Assembly: GCF_963975745.1 (NCBI RefSeq)
Contig: NZ_CAXBIB010000002.1
Location: forward strand, 1-64,000
Source of the DNA: Parvibaculum sp963975745
GTDB taxonomy: Bacteria > Pseudomonadota > Alphaproteobacteria > Parvibaculales > Parvibaculaceae
DNA length: 64,000 nucleotides
Reading direction: 5' to 3'
Of this stretch, positions 34,504-42,983 are shown in pieces. Each line of letters opens with the position of its first letter. Within the stretch, counting starts at the first letter, position 1. The position numbers were made by a program, and so were the translations under genes. Below the pieces are notes generated by a model. The model did not search any database, was not told where the DNA came from, and saw nothing but the letters and a program-made list of their open reading frames with translations.

Positions 34504-36699
34504 TTAGCGCTCGGCGGTCTTGATGTCGAATTTCGGTGGAAGGTTCTTCTTGAGAGATGTGCCACGCCCGGAAAGGCTCGCATTATTCATGAAATAGGTA
34601 TGGGCGTTGAACGGCTCTTCGCCCGACTGCATGGCGATTCGCTGATAGCGACCGTCCGGCCCCAAGGCGTAACTCTGCTGATTGTCCTTGAGGTTCGCAA
34701 CCATGATCTGATCCATGACCTGATCGTGAACCGTGGGATTGAGAATCGGCACCAGCACCTCGACGCGGCGGTCGAGATTGCGCGGCATCCAGTCGGCCGA
34801 TGCAATGTAGACCTTGGCCTTGTCGTTAGGCAGTCCGTAGCCGTTGCCGAAACAGACAATGCGCGAATGCTCGAGGAACCGGCCGATTATGCTCTTGACT
34901 CGGATGTTTTCCGACAGGCCCGGCACGCCGGGGCGCAGGCAGCAAATGCCGCGCACCACCAGTTCGATCCTGACGCCGGCCTGGCTTGCCCGGTAGAGCA
35001 TGTCGATGATCTGGGGATCGACCAGCGAATTGAGCTTGGCCCAGATGACCCCGGGACGGCCCGCCCGGGCATGGGCGATCTCGGCCTCGATGTCGGCGAC
35101 CAGGCGCGCGCGCATGTTGATCGGCGACACTGCCAGCAGCTGCAATTCCTTGGGCTCGGCATAGCCGGTGATGTAGTTGAAGACCTGTGCAGCGTCATGG
35201 GCCAGACGCGGGTCGCAGGTAAACATAGAGCAGTCGGTATAGATCTTCGCGGTGACCGGATGGTAGTTGCCGGTGCCGAAATGAACATAGGAGCGCAGCG
35301 CTCCACCTTCGCGCCGGGCGACCAGTGAAATCTTGGCGTGGGTCTTCAACTCGATGAAACCGAAAACAACCTGCACGCCGGCACGTTCCAGGTTGCGCGC
35401 CCAGACGATGTTGGCCGCCTCGTCAAAACGGGCCTTCAACTCGACCAGCGCCGTCACCGACTTGCCGGCTTCGGCCGCCTCGATCAGCGCCTGCACGATC
35501 GGACTGTCCTTCGATGTGCGATAGAGCGTCTGCTTGATCGCGACCACGTCCGGATCGGCAGCGGCCTGCCGGATGAACTGCACGACGACGTCGAATGATT
35601 CATAGGGATGGTGGACAATGATGTCCTTGGAGCGGATGGCAGCGAAACAATCGCCGCCATGGTCGCGGATCCGTTCCGGGAAACGCGCATTGTAGGGCGT
35701 GAATTTGAGATCGGGACGATCGTCGACGATCAACTGGCTCGTCTGGGCGAGACCCAGCAGTCCGTCGACCGTCACCAGTTCGCGTTCGGTCACACCCAGT
35801 TCGCTGACGACGAGGTCGCGCAGCGAAGCCGGCGTGCGGGCCTCGATCTTCAGCCGGATGACGCTGCCGCGGCGGCGGCGCTTCAGGGCGCTTTCGAAGA
35901 AGCGCACCAGATCTTCGGCTTCTTCCTCGATTTCGATATCGCTATCGCGCAGCAAGCGAAACGCGCCCTGCCCGATCACCGTATAGCCGGGGAAAAGTCG
36001 ATCGAGGAACAGACCGATCATGTTTTCGAGGCTGATGAAGCGGATGGCGTTATCCCCGTCCCATGCGGGCAGGCGTATAAAACGCTCGACCTGCGTCGGA
36101 ACCGGCAGCATGGCGTCCATCAGCTTGCCGTCCGCCGTGCGCCGCAATTGCATCGCCACGGCAAAACCGAGATTGGGAATGAAGGGGAACGGATGGGCCG
36201 GATCGATCGCCAGCGGCGTCAGGACCGGGAAGACCTGCTCCAGAAAGCGGGTTTCGAGCCAGGAGAACTCGTCGGGGGTCACTTCCTGGGGCTCGATGAC
36301 GGCAATGCCCGCCTCGCGCATCTCGCGGCGCAGGCCGTCCCATTGCTTCTGCTGCTCGCCCATCAACTCATTGGCCATTGCGTTGATGCGATCGAGCTGC
36401 TGCGCCGGCGTGCAGCCGTCCTGGCTCAGCGTCTCCACGCCGGCACTGACCTGGCCGCGCAGTCCGGCGACGCGCACCATGAAGAACTCGTCAAGGTTCG
36501 AAGCCGAGATCGAAAGGAAGCGCAGACGTTCGAGCAGCGGGTGGTTGGTGTTCTGCGCCTCTTCGAGAACGCGCATGTTGAAGGCCAGCCAGGAGAGCTC
36601 GCGATTGATGAAGCGCTCAGGATTGTCCATGCCGATCGCGGGCGCGGCGGCAGACGCGGTCATCTCTATTGCGGCCTCGGCATTGGGCGGCGTGGTCAT
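34504..36699 (-). CDS. ppk: Polyphosphate kinase 1
   Basis: Makes long-chain polyphosphate from ATP, reversibly. 731 residues. N domain: RFINRELSWLAFNMRVLEEA and FLSISASNLDEFFMVRVAGL; the two phospholipase-D-like C domains contain VALIELKARFDEAANI-type sequence (VTALVELKARFDEAANI), the autophosphorylated His in FGTGNYHPVTAKIYTD, and SADWMPRNLDRRVEVLVPI. First gene of ppk-ppx, with a PhoB-type box about 50 bases upstream. Length and motifs are complete. Confidence 0.97.
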   Translation of the reverse strand: MTTPPNAEAAIEMTASAAAPAIGMDNPERFINRELSWLAFNMRVLEEAQNTNHPLLERLRFLSISASNLDEFFMVRVAGLRGQVSAGVETLSQDGCTPAQQLDRINAMANELMGEQQKQWDGLRREMREAGIAVIEPQEVTPDEFSWLETRFLEQVFPVLTPLAIDPAHPFPFIPNLGFAVAMQLRRTADGKLMDAMLPVPTQVERFIRLPAWDGDNAIRFISLENMIGLFLDRLFPGYTVIGQGAFRLLRDSDIEIEEEAEDLVRFFESALKRRRRGSVIRLKIEARTPASLRDLVVSELGVTERELVTVDGLLGLAQTSQLIVDDRPDLKFTPYNARFPERIRDHGGDCFAAIRSKDIIVHHPYESFDVVVQFIRQAAADPDVVAIKQTLYRTSKDSPIVQALIEAAEAGKSVTALVELKARFDEAANIVWARNLERAGVQVVFGFIELKTHAKISLVARREGGALRSYVHFGTGNYHPVTAKIYTDCSMFTCDPRLAHDAAQVFNYITGYAEPKELQLLAVSPINMRARLVADIEAEIAHARAGRPGVIWAKLNSLVDPQIIDMLYRASQAGVRIELVVRGICCLRPGVPGLSENIRVKSIIGRFLEHSRIVCFGNGYGLPNDKAKVYIASADWMPRNLDRRVEVLVPILNPTVHDQVMDQIMVANLKDNQQSYALGPDGRYQRIAMQSGEEPFNAHTYFMNNASLSGRGTSLKKNLPPKFDIKTAER

Positions 36700-36749
36700 C
36701 GTGCGGCTTTCAAAGTCGGAGGGGTTAAGCCGTTGCTATCGCTCAAGAT

Positions 36750-36768
36750 TATGACAAACCTATGACGG
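36750..36768 (-). promoter_or_regulatory. Predicted Pho box upstream of ppk
   Basis: On the minus strand the sequence reads CCGTCATAGGTTTGTCATA: two GTCAT(A) half-sites exactly 11 bases apart, the spacing and core of PhoB sites (CTGTCATAAATCTGTCAT). It lies about 50 bases before the ppk ATG, where a PhoB-activated -35 substitute would be expected. This predicts induction of ppk-ppx in phosphate starvation. Confidence 0.65.
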
Positions 36769-36786
36769 ATTCGTTGCAGGCGCCGG

Positions 36787-37416
36787 TTAATCGGACTTTG
36801 CCAGGGCCCGCCATACCGCCCGGCCTGTCTCGTCCATCAGTTTCCGGCGCTGACGTGTCGGGACGGGCAATTCCAGAATACGCTGAAACGAGCCGTGAAT
36901 CAGCCCTGCCATCACCTCGAGAGGTAGATCGGCGACCGTGCCCGTTTTCACCCAATCCCGCAGCACGGCCTCGGAGCGGCGGTCAAGTTCCTCACGCAAG
37001 GCCAGGCTTTCGGCGTCATAGGCATGGCCGATCGGATTCCGCTCGTTATAGAGGGCCATGTCGCGATGCTTTTCGGCGAAGGCGCAGAGTCGCTCCCAAT
37101 AGACGCGGAACTGCGTTTCCGGCGGTTCGCCTTCCGGCCAGATGTCGAGCGTCGCTGCAGCCCAGGCGCGCTTGCAGCGGCGGAAAACGGCATTGCCCAG
37201 CGCCTCCTTGCTCGGGAAGCGTTGGTAGAGCGTACCGAGGCCAACACTGGCCCGTGCGGCCACTTCCGGCACTGCGACGCTCGCATAGCCCTCGGCCGCG
37301 AAGAGTTCGATGGCGGCAGCGAGGATTCGTTCCTCGGGATCCGGACGGGGCGGCTTCGAGGGGGTTCTTTTCAGCATGGAACTCGCAAACGGGGTTGACA
37401 GCGCGGCGAACTGCAA
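36787..37416 (-). CDS. TetR/AcrR-family transcriptional regulator
   Basis: Up to 209 residues; ATG 37377 (MLKRTPSKPPRPD) is the better start, giving 196, because the first 13 codons run into the operator. An N-terminal helix-turn-helix (ERILAAAIELFAAEGYASVAVPEVAARASVGLGTLYQRFPSKEAL in parts) is followed by a ligand-binding helical domain. It is divergent from the membrane protein, LLM and SDR genes, and two palindromic operators lie between, so it probably represses that module and itself. Ligand unknown. Its stop is about 20 bases from the ppk Pho box. Confidence 0.92.
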   Translation of the reverse strand: MQFAALSTPFASSMLKRTPSKPPRPDPEERILAAAIELFAAEGYASVAVPEVAARASVGLGTLYQRFPSKEALGNAVFRRCKRAWAAATLDIWPEGEPPETQFRVYWERLCAFAEKHRDMALYNERNPIGHAYDAESLALREELDRRSEAVLRDWVKTGTVADLPLEVMAGLIHGSFQRILELPVPTRQRRKLMDETGRAVWRALAKSD

Positions 37417-37423
37417 TAATGAT
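37395..37423 (+). promoter_or_regulatory. Predicted promoter of the TetR-controlled module
   Basis: TTGACA at 37395-37400 with a 17-base spacer to AATGAT at 37418-37423. The -10 element is inside the first palindromic operator, so bound TetR protein would block RNA polymerase. Confidence 0.55.
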
Positions 37424-37448
37424 CATTATTACAGTAATGATCATTATT
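37415..37448. promoter_or_regulatory. Tandem palindromic TetR operators
   Basis: AATAATGATCATTATT (37415-37430) is a perfect 16-base palindrome. A second copy, AGTAATGATCATTATT (37433-37448), differs only in one arm and begins 18 bases later. They fill the gap between the divergent TetR gene and the plus-strand module and are far more AT-rich than the flanks. Confidence 0.8.
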
Positions 37449-37470
37449 CGCAAATGGAAGAGCTGCCGAT

Positions 37471-37893
37471 ATGGGCACGACGCTGCCGAAGCTTTTTGTT
37501 GCCGCACTTGTCCTTCTTCATGCTGGCTTGCTGGTCTGGGCGCTGATGGGCTTCGCCGAGTGGTTCTGTCTCGACGTGCCCTGGCCGCATGTCGCCAATC
37601 CGCTGTTTCCGCACGGTGTCCTCCTCGCCCACTGGACATCCGTGCTGCTGACGGCGGCGCTCTTTCTCGGCGGTCTCACGCTCCGCTGGCCGGCGACACC
37701 GAGCGCAGTCGCCTGCGGATATGCTGCCATGGCAACCGTCTGCCTGATCGAGACGACCACCTACCTCGTTCACGACACGCGCTGGCTCGCAATGGGACTC
37801 GAATATGCGGCTTATATCGGCATAGGCTCTTTCCTGTTTCGCTCGGCCTGGGCGCAGGCGCATTTCAGCAGCGGGACGGGCATCACTGGATAA
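37471..37893 (+). CDS. Small four-helix membrane protein of unknown function
   Basis: 140 residues, about four hydrophobic segments (6-28, 47-70, 78-99, 105-125). No recognised family. A Trp/Pro-rich loop (WFCLDVPWPH) joins helices 1 and 2. First gene after the TetR operators and followed at 50 bases by the LLM oxidoreductase, so it is likely an accessory membrane or export component of that module. The assignment as a real gene rests on position, codon use and the hydrophobic pattern. Confidence 0.65.
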   Translation: MGTTLPKLFVAALVLLHAGLLVWALMGFAEWFCLDVPWPHVANPLFPHGVLLAHWTSVLLTAALFLGGLTLRWPATPSAVACGYAAMATVCLIETTTYLVHDTRWLAMGLEYAAYIGIGSFLFRSAWAQAHFSSGTGITG

Positions 37894-37942
37894 TCCTTGT
37901 ACGAAGTAAATAGAGGAAGCGAAACCAGAGGGAGGAGACAGA

Positions 37943-39043
37943 ATCAAAACCGGCATAGCGTTGATCTTCCAGAACCCGGAAGGAAGCGGCCGCAACGACC
38001 GCGAGGTCTATACGAAGGAGCTGGCGCTCGGCGCGATGGCGGAACCGCTCGGCTTCCAGTCGCTATGGAGCGTCGAGCATCACTTCACGGACTACACGAT
38101 GTGCCCGAACGTCACTCAGTTCCTGTCCTATTTCGCAGGCCGCACCAAGGACATCGAGCTTGGCTCGGCCGTCATCGTTCTGCCCTGGCACGATCCGATG
38201 CGGGTCGCGGAAGAAGTGGCGATGCTCGACCATATGTCGAACGGGCGCATGATCCTCGGCATCGGGCGCGGCCTCGGACGGATCGAATTCGAGGGCTACC
38301 GCCTCGACATGAACCAGAGCCGCGGCGCCTTTGTCGAATATGCGCAGATGCTCCTCGAAGGGCTGGAGCAAGGCTATTGCGAGATGGACGGCGAACACAT
38401 CAAGCAACCGCGCCGCGACATCCGCCCGCGCCCGTTCAAATCGTTCCGTGGGCGTTCCTATGCCGCAGCCGTCAGCCCGGAGTCCGTCGAGATCATGGCG
38501 AAACTCGGCGTCGGCATTCTGGTGATCCCGCAAAAGCCGTGGGAAGAACTGATCCCCGAACTTGACAGCTACCGCGCCAAGTATCTGCAATATACCGGCA
38601 CCGAGGCGCCACCGACATTGCAGTTCGGCTGGGTCTATTGCCACGAGGACGAACAGGCCGCCTATGAAGGCGCGTTCAAATATATCGGCGCCTATTATGA
38701 CTCGGTACTGAAGCACTACGAGCTGCGCGCCGACCACATGAAGAACCTCAAGGGCTACGAGTACTACGCCAAGATGCAGCAGGGCATTCGCGAAGCTGGC
38801 GAGGACGCGGCGATCAAATTCTTCCTCGATCTGCAGATCTGGGGCACACCCGAGCAGTGCTATCGGAAAATCGCAGAGACCTCAGCGCGGATTCATTCCG
38901 ACCACTTCACCGGCGTCTTCTCCTATTCGGGGATGCCTTGGGACGATGCCGAACGCAACATGAAGCTCTTCGCGAGCAAGGTGATGCCTGAACTGCAGAG
39001 GCTTCCGCCGGTCCAGCAGCGCGTCAAGGCAGCGGCCGAATAA
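37943..39043 (+). CDS. LLM-class flavin-dependent monooxygenase, start codon reads ATC
   Basis: Luciferase-like F420/FMN-dependent oxidoreductase, TIM-barrel fold. The protein matches the family from its first residues (KTGIALIFQNPEGSGRND) through LWSVEHHFTDYTMCPN and GRGLGRIEFEGYRL, to a total of about 366 residues. The natural start, seven bases after a perfect GGAGG, is ATC at 37943, not ATG. No ATG, GTG or TTG lies in frame between the upstream stop (37907) and TTG 37961, which has no ribosome site and would remove six conserved residues. Expression may be poor. Second gene of the TetR module. Confidence 0.85.
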   Translation: MKTGIALIFQNPEGSGRNDREVYTKELALGAMAEPLGFQSLWSVEHHFTDYTMCPNVTQFLSYFAGRTKDIELGSAVIVLPWHDPMRVAEEVAMLDHMSNGRMILGIGRGLGRIEFEGYRLDMNQSRGAFVEYAQMLLEGLEQGYCEMDGEHIKQPRRDIRPRPFKSFRGRSYAAAVSPESVEIMAKLGVGILVIPQKPWEELIPELDSYRAKYLQYTGTEAPPTLQFGWVYCHEDEQAAYEGAFKYIGAYYDSVLKHYELRADHMKNLKGYEYYAKMQQGIREAGEDAAIKFFLDLQIWGTPEQCYRKIAETSARIHSDHFTGVFSYSGMPWDDAERNMKLFASKVMPELQRLPPVQQRVKAAAE

Positions 39044-39063
39044 AGGCCGAAGGGAACCGCATC

Positions 39064-39861
39064 ATGGGACGGGTTGAGGGCAAGGTTGCCATCGTTACGG
39101 GGGGCGCCTCGGGCATCGGTGAGGCTAGCGCGAAAGTGCTGGCGCGCGAGGGGGCGTCGGTCATCGTCAGCGACATCGACAAGGAAGGCGGCGCGCGGGT
39201 CGCAAAGGAAATCGGGGATGTGGGCGGCAAAGCCCGCTTCCTCGAACACGATGTCGCCTCGGAAACATGCTGGGCCGAGGTCGTGGCGACTACCGTCGCT
39301 GCGTTCGGCGGACTCCACGTTCTCGTCAACAATGCCGGCATCGGCGTCGGCGGCTTGTGCGAGACCTTCTCGCTCGAAGACTGGCGGCGGCAGACGGCGA
39401 TCAATCTCGACGGCGTCTTTCTCGGCACCAAACATGCGATCCCGGCGATGCGGGCGTCGGGCGGCGGTTCCATCGTCATCATGTCGTCGGGAGCGGGCCT
39501 GACCGGAGCTCCAGGCATGTCGGGCTATTGCGCGACCAAAGGCGCGGTACGCCTGTTTGCAAAGGCCGTGGCGCTTGAGATGGCACAGCTCGGCGATGCG
39601 ATCCGCGTCAACTCAGTGCATCCCGGCGTCATCGACACGCCGATCTGAACCAAGGTGACGCCCGAGACCCGCGCCGTCTTCGGCGCCGCCGCACAGGGCA
39701 ATGCCGTCGATCCGGCGCTGCTGGCAGCGGCGATGGCGCCACTCGGCAAGGCCGGCGTGCCGGAGGATATTGCGATGGGAGTTCTCTTCCTGGCGTCGGA
39801 TGAGTCTCGCTACATGACCGGCGCCGAACTCGTCATCGACGGCGGCGCGACGGCAGGCTGA
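39064..39861 (+). pseudogene. Short-chain dehydrogenase/reductase interrupted by in-frame TGA
   Basis: NAD(P)-dependent SDR, full length 265 codons. Cofactor loop TGGASGIGEASAK (13-25), NNAG motif (VLVNNAGIG), catalytic Ser in VIMSSGAG and Y-C-A-T-K (SGYCATKGAV) are intact. Codon 195 (39646-39648) is TGA where the family has Trp in the DTPIWTK-type sequence; the frame then continues with normal SDR sequence to GAELVIDGGATAG. One G-to-A change explains it. The truncated product would lack the substrate lid and last strand. Its stop directly abuts the stop of hdaA on the other strand. Confidence 0.85.
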
Positions 39862-40542
39862 TCAGATATCCATCTCCCCCTGCCCTGCCAGGACTTCGGC
39901 GGCGAGCGGCACCGTGATCGGCCGCTTGCCCGAGAGCGAGGCGCGGTCAATCGCTGCCACTACGTCGCGAGCGGCGGCAACCGAGCGTTCAATGCGCGCC
40001 GCGATGTAGGTGATCAGCATTTCGGGCACGCGCAACTGGCGGTCGTCGAACAGCTTGACGAGAATGCCGGAGAGAAGCGCGTCGTCGGGCGGCCCCAGCG
40101 CCGCATGCGGCAATGCTCTCAGCCGCGAGGCGAGATCGGGCAGACGGACCGCAAGATGACCCGGCGCCTCGCGGGACGTCAGCAACAGGAAGGCGCCGTC
40201 CTGCGCGGTCAGATTGAGTAGATGGAAAAGCGCGCGTTCGGTGGCGTCAGACATCTCACCGAGATTCTCGACGATCAGAGCGCCACCGGCGATCAACGCC
40301 GGAATCTCGGCCGTTTCAAGTGCCGGCGCCTCCATCCGCTGCGCCTGCGCTTTTTTGCGCCAGACTTCGGCCAGATGGGTTTTGCCACTGCCGGGTGGAC
40401 CCGAGAGCAGCACCGCAGAGCCACTCCATGCCGGCCATGAATCGATCAGCGCCACTGCGGCCACATTGGAGCGCGCGACCAGAAAATCCTCGCGGCCGAA
40501 GGCAGGACGGTGGCCGAGTTCGAAAACCAGTTGCCGCGCCAT
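39862..40542 (-). CDS. hdaA: DnaA-homologue regulator of replication initiation
   Basis: Works with the DNA clamp to convert DnaA-ATP to DnaA-ADP after initiation. 226 residues. N-terminal clamp-binding segment (RQLVFELGHRPAFG), Walker A GPPGSGKT (48-55), a degenerate Walker B (GALIVENLGE) and a C-terminal helical lid (ERSVAAARDVVAAIDRASL). It lacks the DNA-binding domain of DnaA. The ATG abuts the stop of the perM-like gene, so the two are co-translated. In related genomes ppk follows hdaA directly; here the TetR module lies between. Confidence 0.93.
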   Translation of the reverse strand: MARQLVFELGHRPAFGREDFLVARSNVAAVALIDSWPAWSGSAVLLSGPPGSGKTHLAEVWRKKAQAQRMEAPALETAEIPALIAGGALIVENLGEMSDATERALFHLLNLTAQDGAFLLLTSREAPGHLAVRLPDLASRLRALPHAALGPPDDALLSGILVKLFDDRQLRVPEMLITYIAARIERSVAAARDVVAAIDRASLSGKRPITVPLAAEVLAGQGEMDI

Positions 40543-41619
40543 TCAGCTTTCCGGCCCGGTGCCGGATCCCAGATAGAGCTGGCTTGCCCTGTAACGTGCA
40601 ATGCCGAAGCGTGTCAGCACACCCAGTGCGGCGGCAATGGGCAAGGCCAGCAACGCGCCGGCGAAGCCGAACAGGGCTGCGAAGGCAAAGATGGCAAACA
40701 TGACCCATACGGGATGGAGACCGACCCGGTTGCCCACGAGTTTCGGTGAGAGGAAATTCCCTTCGATGAACTGGCCAACCGCAAACACCGCGACGACCAG
40801 GCCGATCGACACATAGTCCGGCCAGAACTGAAACAGCGCCAGTGCCACGCCAACCACAAAGCCAACGATGGTACCAAGGTAGGGAATGAAGCTGATAATG
40901 CCGGCGATAATCCCGACCGCAAGGCCAAAGCGCAGCCCCACGAGCGACAATCCGACTGCATAGATGACGCCGAGCACGAGGCAGACGATCACCTGCCCGC
41001 GCACGAAGCCCGCGAGCACCGCATTGATGTCCCGGGCGAGCTGGCGGATCGTCTCGGCATGGTCTCGCGGCAGCAAGCCGTCAATGCGCTCGACCATGCG
41101 GTCCCAGTCAAGCAGCAGGTAAAAGGCGACGACCGGCGTCACGACAATCAGCGAAATCAGACCGACGAACTGCAGACCTTGCGAACCAAGGGATGGAAGA
41201 AGATCGACGAGCCACTTCACCGAATTGCCGACGCTGTCCGAAATTGCCTTCTCGACATCCGGTGCGCGCGCGCCAAGGAGTTCGGCCAGGCGCCCGTCGC
41301 CCAGTTCCAGAAGGTATGTCTGACCGCGCTGAATCACGCCCGGCATGATATCCAGCAACGCCATCGACTGATTGTAGACAACCGGCAACAACAGGATCAT
41401 CGCCACGACGGTGAAGACGAGAAAAAATATCGTGATCAAGGCCGTGGCGAGCAAGCGCGACAGACCGTAGCGTTCGAGGCGATCGGCCAGCGGATCGAGA
41501 AGATAGGCAATTGCCATACCAGCAACGAAGGGCAACAGGATGCCCTTCAGCAGCCACAATCCGAGCACGAAGAGGCCAATCACAAGAGCCCAGACCACAA
41601 ACTGGCGCTGAATGGTCAT
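40543..41619 (-). CDS. AI-2E family (PerM-like) transporter
   Basis: Inner-membrane protein of the UPF0118/PerM family, about 358 residues from ATG 41619 (MTIQRQFVVWALVIG). It has about eight transmembrane helices, the PFVAGMAIAYLLDPLADRLE motif after helix 2 and the C-terminal FIPYLGTIVG and FIEGNFLSPKLVGNRVGLHP signatures. Substrate not predictable; members include sodium/proton antiporters and exporters. Conserved neighbour of hdaA and purM in alphaproteobacteria. Confidence 0.9.
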   Translation of the reverse strand: MTIQRQFVVWALVIGLFVLGLWLLKGILLPFVAGMAIAYLLDPLADRLERYGLSRLLATALITIFFLVFTVVAMILLLPVVYNQSMALLDIMPGVIQRGQTYLLELGDGRLAELLGARAPDVEKAISDSVGNSVKWLVDLLPSLGSQGLQFVGLISLIVVTPVVAFYLLLDWDRMVERIDGLLPRDHAETIRQLARDINAVLAGFVRGQVIVCLVLGVIYAVGLSLVGLRFGLAVGIIAGIISFIPYLGTIVGFVVGVALALFQFWPDYVSIGLVVAVFAVGQFIEGNFLSPKLVGNRVGLHPVWVMFAIFAFAALFGFAGALLALPIAAALGVLTRFGIARYRASQLYLGSGTGPES

Positions 41620-41650
41620 TGCGACGCGTCCAAAGCTTGGCCCGAGATTA

Positions 41651-42799
41651 TCATGGCGCGACGCTGAGGCGCCAGGCCGGCATGATAGCGGCACCTGGCG
41701 CCGTTCCAATGTTCGTTTCCATCACCATGGGGTCGACCGCAGCCGCAGCAACATTCGACAGGCTGACGTTGCGCTGTGCCAGCGTCAGCGTCAGCAAGTC
41801 AACGCCTCCCTTGTAGGAAATTCGCAGTTCCGCACCATCCGAAGAGATGCCCATGACTTCCAGACCCTGTACCAGCGGCGCGGTGGTCAGGCTGTTGCGA
41901 ATCCGCTCCCATTCTTCAAGACTGGCGTAGCTTGCTGAAGCCGTGAGTATCTGAAGCGATGCATCGCGGACGATGATCTGCCTTTTCCATTGCAGAGCAA
42001 GCGCTTCCAGCATGGCGCGCGCGGCGTCGCGCATTTGCGTTGCCTCATCCGCGCCTGCGTCGAAACTCTGTCGGAGCGTTGCTGCCGGCGCCGGCCCGCC
42101 GCGATGCGCCAGCGTCACATTAAGGCGATCTCCCATCAGCGTCGCCTGTGCGACCATCACCTCGGCCGCACCATAGTTTGCCGCCAGGCCTGCCAGTGCC
42201 GTCTGTGACGTTTCGTCGTCGGAAATCGCCAGATCGGCCGGCACGGAATTGATTTCGGCGATATCGCCCAGCGGCAGAACCAGCGGGGTCATCGCATTAC
42301 CCAGATCCAGCGAGGCCCATGCATCGCGCCAGGGATTGCCATCATCCCAGAGGACCAGGTGTCCGTCGCGCCGCAGCACCGGCAGCAGCACTGCCGGCCG
42401 GGCTTGCGTCTCGCCGAAGGGCACACTGGCGCCGCGCAACAGACGACGCACAGCTTCCGGCTGGAAGCTGACAATCAATTCCGCGATATAGCGCGTTGCG
42501 CTGCCTCTTTCGTTGGCAACCTGAAAGCCGCGCACGGCACTCTGGGCCGTCGCCTCGTCGACGTCCGGCAGGGAACCCCAGTCCTCGGCCAATGTCAGCT
42601 TCTTCATCACCTCGATCAGCGCAAGGCGCTGGCCTTCGGCCTGCGCCGCAGCACGTGCGGCGGTGGCGCTGTCGGCCGTGCGATCAACGGCGATGCCCTG
42701 CACGGTGAAAATGTCGCTGGCCGATGCCGACGCCGCCAGACCCGCCAGTATCGCGAGGGCGAGGCCCGGCGCGCGCAAAACTCCGATCACAGAAATCAT
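41651..42799 (-). CDS. DUF2066 secreted protein
   Basis: 382 residues. Signal peptide about 1-27 (ASASAS), then the DUF2066 pattern: DIFTVQGIAVDRTADSATAARAAAQAEG, ALIEVMKKLTL and RYIAELIVSFQPEAVRRLL, followed by LWDDGNPW. Function unknown; always envelope-associated. First gene of the DUF2066-perM-hdaA unit, divergent from purM across about 180 bases, which must hold both promoters. Confidence 0.88.
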   Translation of the reverse strand: MISVIGVLRAPGLALAILAGLAASASASDIFTVQGIAVDRTADSATAARAAAQAEGQRLALIEVMKKLTLAEDWGSLPDVDEATAQSAVRGFQVANERGSATRYIAELIVSFQPEAVRRLLRGASVPFGETQARPAVLLPVLRRDGHLVLWDDGNPWRDAWASLDLGNAMTPLVLPLGDIAEINSVPADLAISDDETSQTALAGLAANYGAAEVMVAQATLMGDRLNVTLAHRGGPAPAATLRQSFDAGADEATQMRDAARAMLEALALQWKRQIIVRDASLQILTASASYASLEEWERIRNSLTTAPLVQGLEVMGISSDGAELRISYKGGVDLLTLTLAQRNVSLSNVAAAAVDPMVMETNIGTAPGAAIMPAWRLSVAP

Positions 42800-42983
42800 C
42801 GATAGGCCCTTGATCCGTCACGATTTTCAGCGCCAGCGTGGCGCGACTTGCCGGACACTATATCACCGTCACCGGCAAGCGACGAAAGGCCTTCCGGATT
42901 TTTAGCCTTTCTCTTGCACCCGGAGACGATTTCGGGTGATTTGTGCCCCTCTTTCCCGCATTCGAGTCCCGGAAACCGCAACG

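Noticed and set aside
39646..39648. UGA read as tryptophan (altered genetic code)
   Set aside because: TGA ends many other genes here (for example nrdJ and purM) and RF2 is present, so a mutation or sequencing error is simpler.
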